From Acidobacteriota bacterium (GTDB lineage: Bacteria; Acidobacteriota; Terriglobia; Acidiferrales; UBA7541): 8,172 nucleotides of DNA. Both the position numbers and the translations under genes were made by a program. The stretch is from assembly GCA_003224195.1 (NCBI GenBank), contig QHYP01000159.1, forward strand, positions 1 to 8,172. The letters run 5' to 3'. Positions within the stretch are counted from its first letter, which is position 1, and the number at the start of each line of letters is the position of its first letter. Below, piece after piece: positions 6,953-8,172 of the stretch. Under the pieces are notes generated by a model. The model searched no databases and was not told where the DNA came from. It saw only the letters and a list, made by a program, of their open reading frames with translations.

Positions 6953-6981
6953 AGTCTAGCACAGCGATTGGGAACTGACAC
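6953..6981 (-). promoter_or_regulatory. Candidate sigma-70-type promoter for the SRP RNA
   Basis: On the minus strand, GTGTCA (6981-6976) and TAGACT (6958-6953) are separated by 17 bases; each matches 4 of 6 consensus positions. The predicted start, near 6946, lies about 30 bases before the basal stem, which would require 5' trimming. No better pair was seen upstream, but the match is modest. Confidence 0.35.
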
Positions 6982-7095
6982 TCACGCGCCCGCTGAACCG
7001 CCGCGGCGTATCACCGATATCGAAAGGACAACCGGTGTGCCGTTCCTCGGACGCGCCAATTTTTTTTGACGGCAGCAGGGAGGTAGCGAGCCTCT

Positions 7096-7114
7096 CCCAT
7101 AAGTTGTTTAGGGG
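7096..7114. promoter_or_regulatory. Distal dyad, candidate PadR operator
   Basis: CCCATAA, GTTGT, TTAGGGG: 7-base arms with one mismatched pair around a 5-base centre. It has the same arm length, spacer length and left arm as the dyad at 7194-7212. Operator function is inference from the pairing of the two sites and from PadR proteins being dimeric winged-helix repressors that bind short dyads. Confidence 0.4.
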
Positions 7115-7172
7115 AAAGCACTTGGGCAGGCAACTCTCGTCCGGAGCACGGAGGCTGGCGGATTTTTTTTCA

Positions 7173-7201
7173 TTTTGGCGGAAACAAATCCTTCCCATAA
7201 T
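7173..7201 (+). promoter_or_regulatory. Candidate padR promoter
   Basis: CATAAT (7196-7201) matches the -10 consensus at 5 of 6 positions. The upstream element could be TTTTGG (7173-7178, 17-base spacing) or TTGGCG (7175-7180, 15-base spacing). A T8 tract just upstream (7163-7170) could serve as an UP-like element. The -10 box lies inside the proximal dyad, which fits autorepression by PadR. Confidence 0.42.
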
Positions 7202-7212
7202 CGTCTTATGGG
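7194..7212. promoter_or_regulatory. Proximal dyad, candidate PadR operator
   Basis: CCCATAATCGTCTTATGGG is a perfect inverted repeat with 7-base arms and a 5-base centre. It covers the probable -10 box and ends 2 bases before the padR Shine-Dalgarno. A bound dimer would block transcription; alternatively the dyad could form a small mRNA hairpin near the ribosome binding site. Family knowledge (PadR autoregulation) favours the operator reading. Confidence 0.55.
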
Positions 7213-7214
7213 TC

Positions 7215-7221
7215 AAGGAGG
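7215..7221 (+). promoter_or_regulatory. Shine-Dalgarno that fixes the padR TTG start
   Basis: AAGGAGG lies 6 bases before TTG at 7228. Its strength and spacing justify the non-ATG start; there is no ATG near the N-terminus in this frame. Confidence 0.8.
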
Positions 7222-7227
7222 AAGTAC

Positions 7228-7569
7228 TTGAAGGCCAAAAAGGACAATCCGGGAGATCTCCTGCAGGGCACGCTTGACATGCTCATCCTGAAGTCCCTCG
7301 TGCGCGGGCAGAAACACGGCTACGCCGTCGCCGAATGGATTCACCTGACCTCCGACGATGTGCTGCGCGTGGAAGAAGGCGCCCTGTATCCCGCGCTGCA
7401 TCGCCTCGAATTACGCGGCCTGCTCTCTTCCGGCTGGGGCGCCTCGGACAACAACCGCCGCGCCAAGTATTACTCCCTGACCGCTGCGGGACGCAAGCAC
7501 CTGGCCGCGCAGTCGGAGTATTGGAGCCGCATGTCCGCGGCCATCGCCCGCGTTCTGCGTACCGCGTAG
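7228..7569 (+). CDS. PadR-family transcriptional regulator
   Basis: The product is 113 residues, the normal length for the short (subfamily 2-like) PadR proteins. The winged helix-turn-helix covers about residues 11-92. Signature segments are LLQGTLDMLILKSL (11-24), HGYAVAEWI (30-38), EGALYPALHRLELRGLL (50-66) and the wing NRRAKYYSLTAAGRKHL (76-92). These regulators are usually dimeric repressors responding to stress or small molecules. The start is a TTG supported by AAGGAGG. The gene ends 13 bases before an ADOP permease gene, a pairing common in Acidobacteriota, so it probably regulates that transporter and itself through the dyads at 7096-7114 and 7194-7212. The inducer is unknown. I know of no reliable gene symbol for this group. 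Confidence 0.95.
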   Translation: MKAKKDNPGDLLQGTLDMLILKSLVRGQKHGYAVAEWIHLTSDDVLRVEEGALYPALHRLELRGLLSSGWGASDNNRRAKYYSLTAAGRKHLAAQSEYWSRMSAAIARVLRTA

Positions 7570-7574
7570 GAGGT
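7568..7574 (+). promoter_or_regulatory. Shine-Dalgarno of the permease, overlapping the padR stop
   Basis: AGGAGGT begins in the padR TAG stop codon and lies 8 bases before the permease ATG at 7583, suggesting co-transcription and possibly coupled translation. Confidence 0.75.
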
Positions 7575-7582
7575 CAACCACC

Positions 7583-8172
7583 ATGTTTGCAGAGTGGATT
7601 CACGGACTTCGCCTCCGCCTCAAAGCGCTCTTCCATCGCCGCCAACTCGACCGCGACGTCGAAGACGAGTTGACCTTTCATCTCGCCAAGCGGGAAGAAA
7701 AGTATCGCGCCGAAGGCATCGACCCTGAAGAAGCGCGGTACGCCGCGCGCCGCCAATTCGGCAACGCCATGCTCGCCAGAGAGAGAAGCCGCGAGCTGTG
7801 GGCTTTCACCGCTCTCGAGACCATCTGGCAGGACGTTCGCTTTGGCGCACGCATGCTGGCAAAAGACCCAGGTTTCACCTTGATCGCCATCCTCACCCTT
7901 GCTCTGGGGATCGGTGCCAATACCGCCATTTTCAGTGTCCTCGATTCGGTCCTGCTGCGCTCGCTCCCTGTTTCGCATCCTGAGCAACTGGTCGTTCTTT
8001 CGGATCCGGACGAGCACGGTTCCAGTTTCGGAAGTGAGGGCGGCGACCGCTCCCTCCTCGCCTACTCGGAGTTCGAGTACTTCCGGGATCACAACGCCGT
8101 CTTCTCAGAAATCTTCGCCGCCGACAGCCAGCTTCCCCAGTTGGAAGTCACAATTCCTAATTCGTCGCCCAG
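7583..8172 (+). CDS. ADOP-type ABC permease, 5' part (runs off the right edge)
   Basis: The frame is open from the ATG for 196 complete codons to the edge. Family members are about 800 residues or longer, so roughly three quarters of the gene is missing. Residues about 5-75 form the charged 'permease prefix' region (RRQLDRDVEDELTFHLAKREEK, then EEARYAARRQFGN). Then comes the MacB/FtsX-type start, W82-QDVRFGARMLAKDPGFT, a first membrane helix (about 98-120, LIAILTLALGIGANTAIFSVL) and the hallmark DSVLLRSLPVSHPEQLVVLS (121-140). The sequence after it should be the extracytoplasmic MacB-like periplasmic core. ADOP proteins are duplicated FtsX-like permeases without an ATPase partner encoded alongside; the substrate is not known. 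The gene follows padR by 13 bases with a strong ribosome binding site and is probably under PadR control. Confidence 0.93.
   Translation, partial: MFAEWIHGLRLRLKALFHRRQLDRDVEDELTFHLAKREEKYRAEGIDPEEARYAARRQFGNAMLARERSRELWAFTALETIWQDVRFGARMLAKDPGFTLIAILTLALGIGANTAIFSVLDSVLLRSLPVSHPEQLVVLSDPDEHGSSFGSEGGDRSLLAYSEFEYFRDHNAVFSEIFAADSQLPQLEVTIPNSSP

Larger units (their letters stand above)
6915..7227. other. Divergent intergenic region between SRP RNA and padR
   Basis: These 313 bases hold the SRP RNA promoter candidate on the left and the padR control region on the right. The right half contains two T8 tracts (7060-7067 and 7163-7170), each followed 24-28 bases later by a CCCATAA dyad. No open frame here has both a ribosome binding site and plausible composition, and no second RNA gene is visible. 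Confidence 0.6.

Noticed and set aside
6993..7036. TTGTCC ... GATAC promoter for the SRP RNA on the minus strand
   Set aside because: The spacing between the two elements is about 12 bases, too short for a normal promoter; the pair at 6953-6981 fits better.
7077..7098. GGGAGG ... CCTCTCCC hairpin upstream of the distal dyad, considered as a terminator
   Set aside because: The stem is short and needs a bulge, and it is not followed by a T-run on either strand; the T8 tract lies before it on the plus strand, not after.
7574..8092. 172-codon minus-strand frame opposite the ADOP permease
   Set aside because: It is antisense to a clearly recognisable ADOP N-terminus with its own ribosome binding site.

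Overview
The window looks like a chromosomal segment of a GC-rich member of the Acidobacteriota. The clues are an ADOP-type permease (acidobacterial duplicated orphan permease) directly behind a PadR-family regulator, plus a degenerate-PilZ/coiled-coil protein and a 'MANRAYL' hypothetical protein of types I associate with that phylum. The phylum assignment is inference from gene content; no rRNA or other phylogenetic marker was compared.

Layout. Everything from the left edge to about 6914 is on the minus strand; the right end is on the plus strand. In minus-strand transcription order: a small SRP RNA (6914-6811), then dnaX (6719-5028), ybaB/ebfC (5025-4699) and recR (4611-4012). This is the conserved ffs-dnaX-ybaB-recR replication/repair cluster, the same order as scr-dnaX-yaaK-recR in Bacillus subtilis. 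A strong hairpin lies one base beyond the recR stop. After a 213-base gap comes a second pair, an Mpo1-like (DUF962) small membrane protein (3798-3469) and a 924-residue protein with a PilZ-like N-terminus and a very long Ala/Glu/Arg-rich coiled coil (3423-649). A third minus-strand gene (534 to beyond position 1) encodes an uncharacterised protein. Its start codon sits 6 bases after a perfect TATAAT, which suggests a leaderless transcript.

On the plus strand, padR (7228-7569, TTG start) and the 5' part of an ADOP permease gene (7583 to beyond 8172) form a two-gene unit, each with a strong Shine-Dalgarno sequence. The 313-base divergent region between the SRP RNA and padR carries two 19-base dyads of the same design, 98 bases apart, the proximal one covering the likely padR -10 region. 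They are good candidates for PadR operators.

Most of the window is ordinary housekeeping sequence and I see no clearly new multi-gene system. The items most worth following up are the paired PadR-type dyads, the PilZ-like domain whose usual c-di-GMP motif is replaced by a CxxC segment, and the predicted leaderless gene. I see no CRISPR array, tRNA, rRNA gene, insertion sequence or phage gene.
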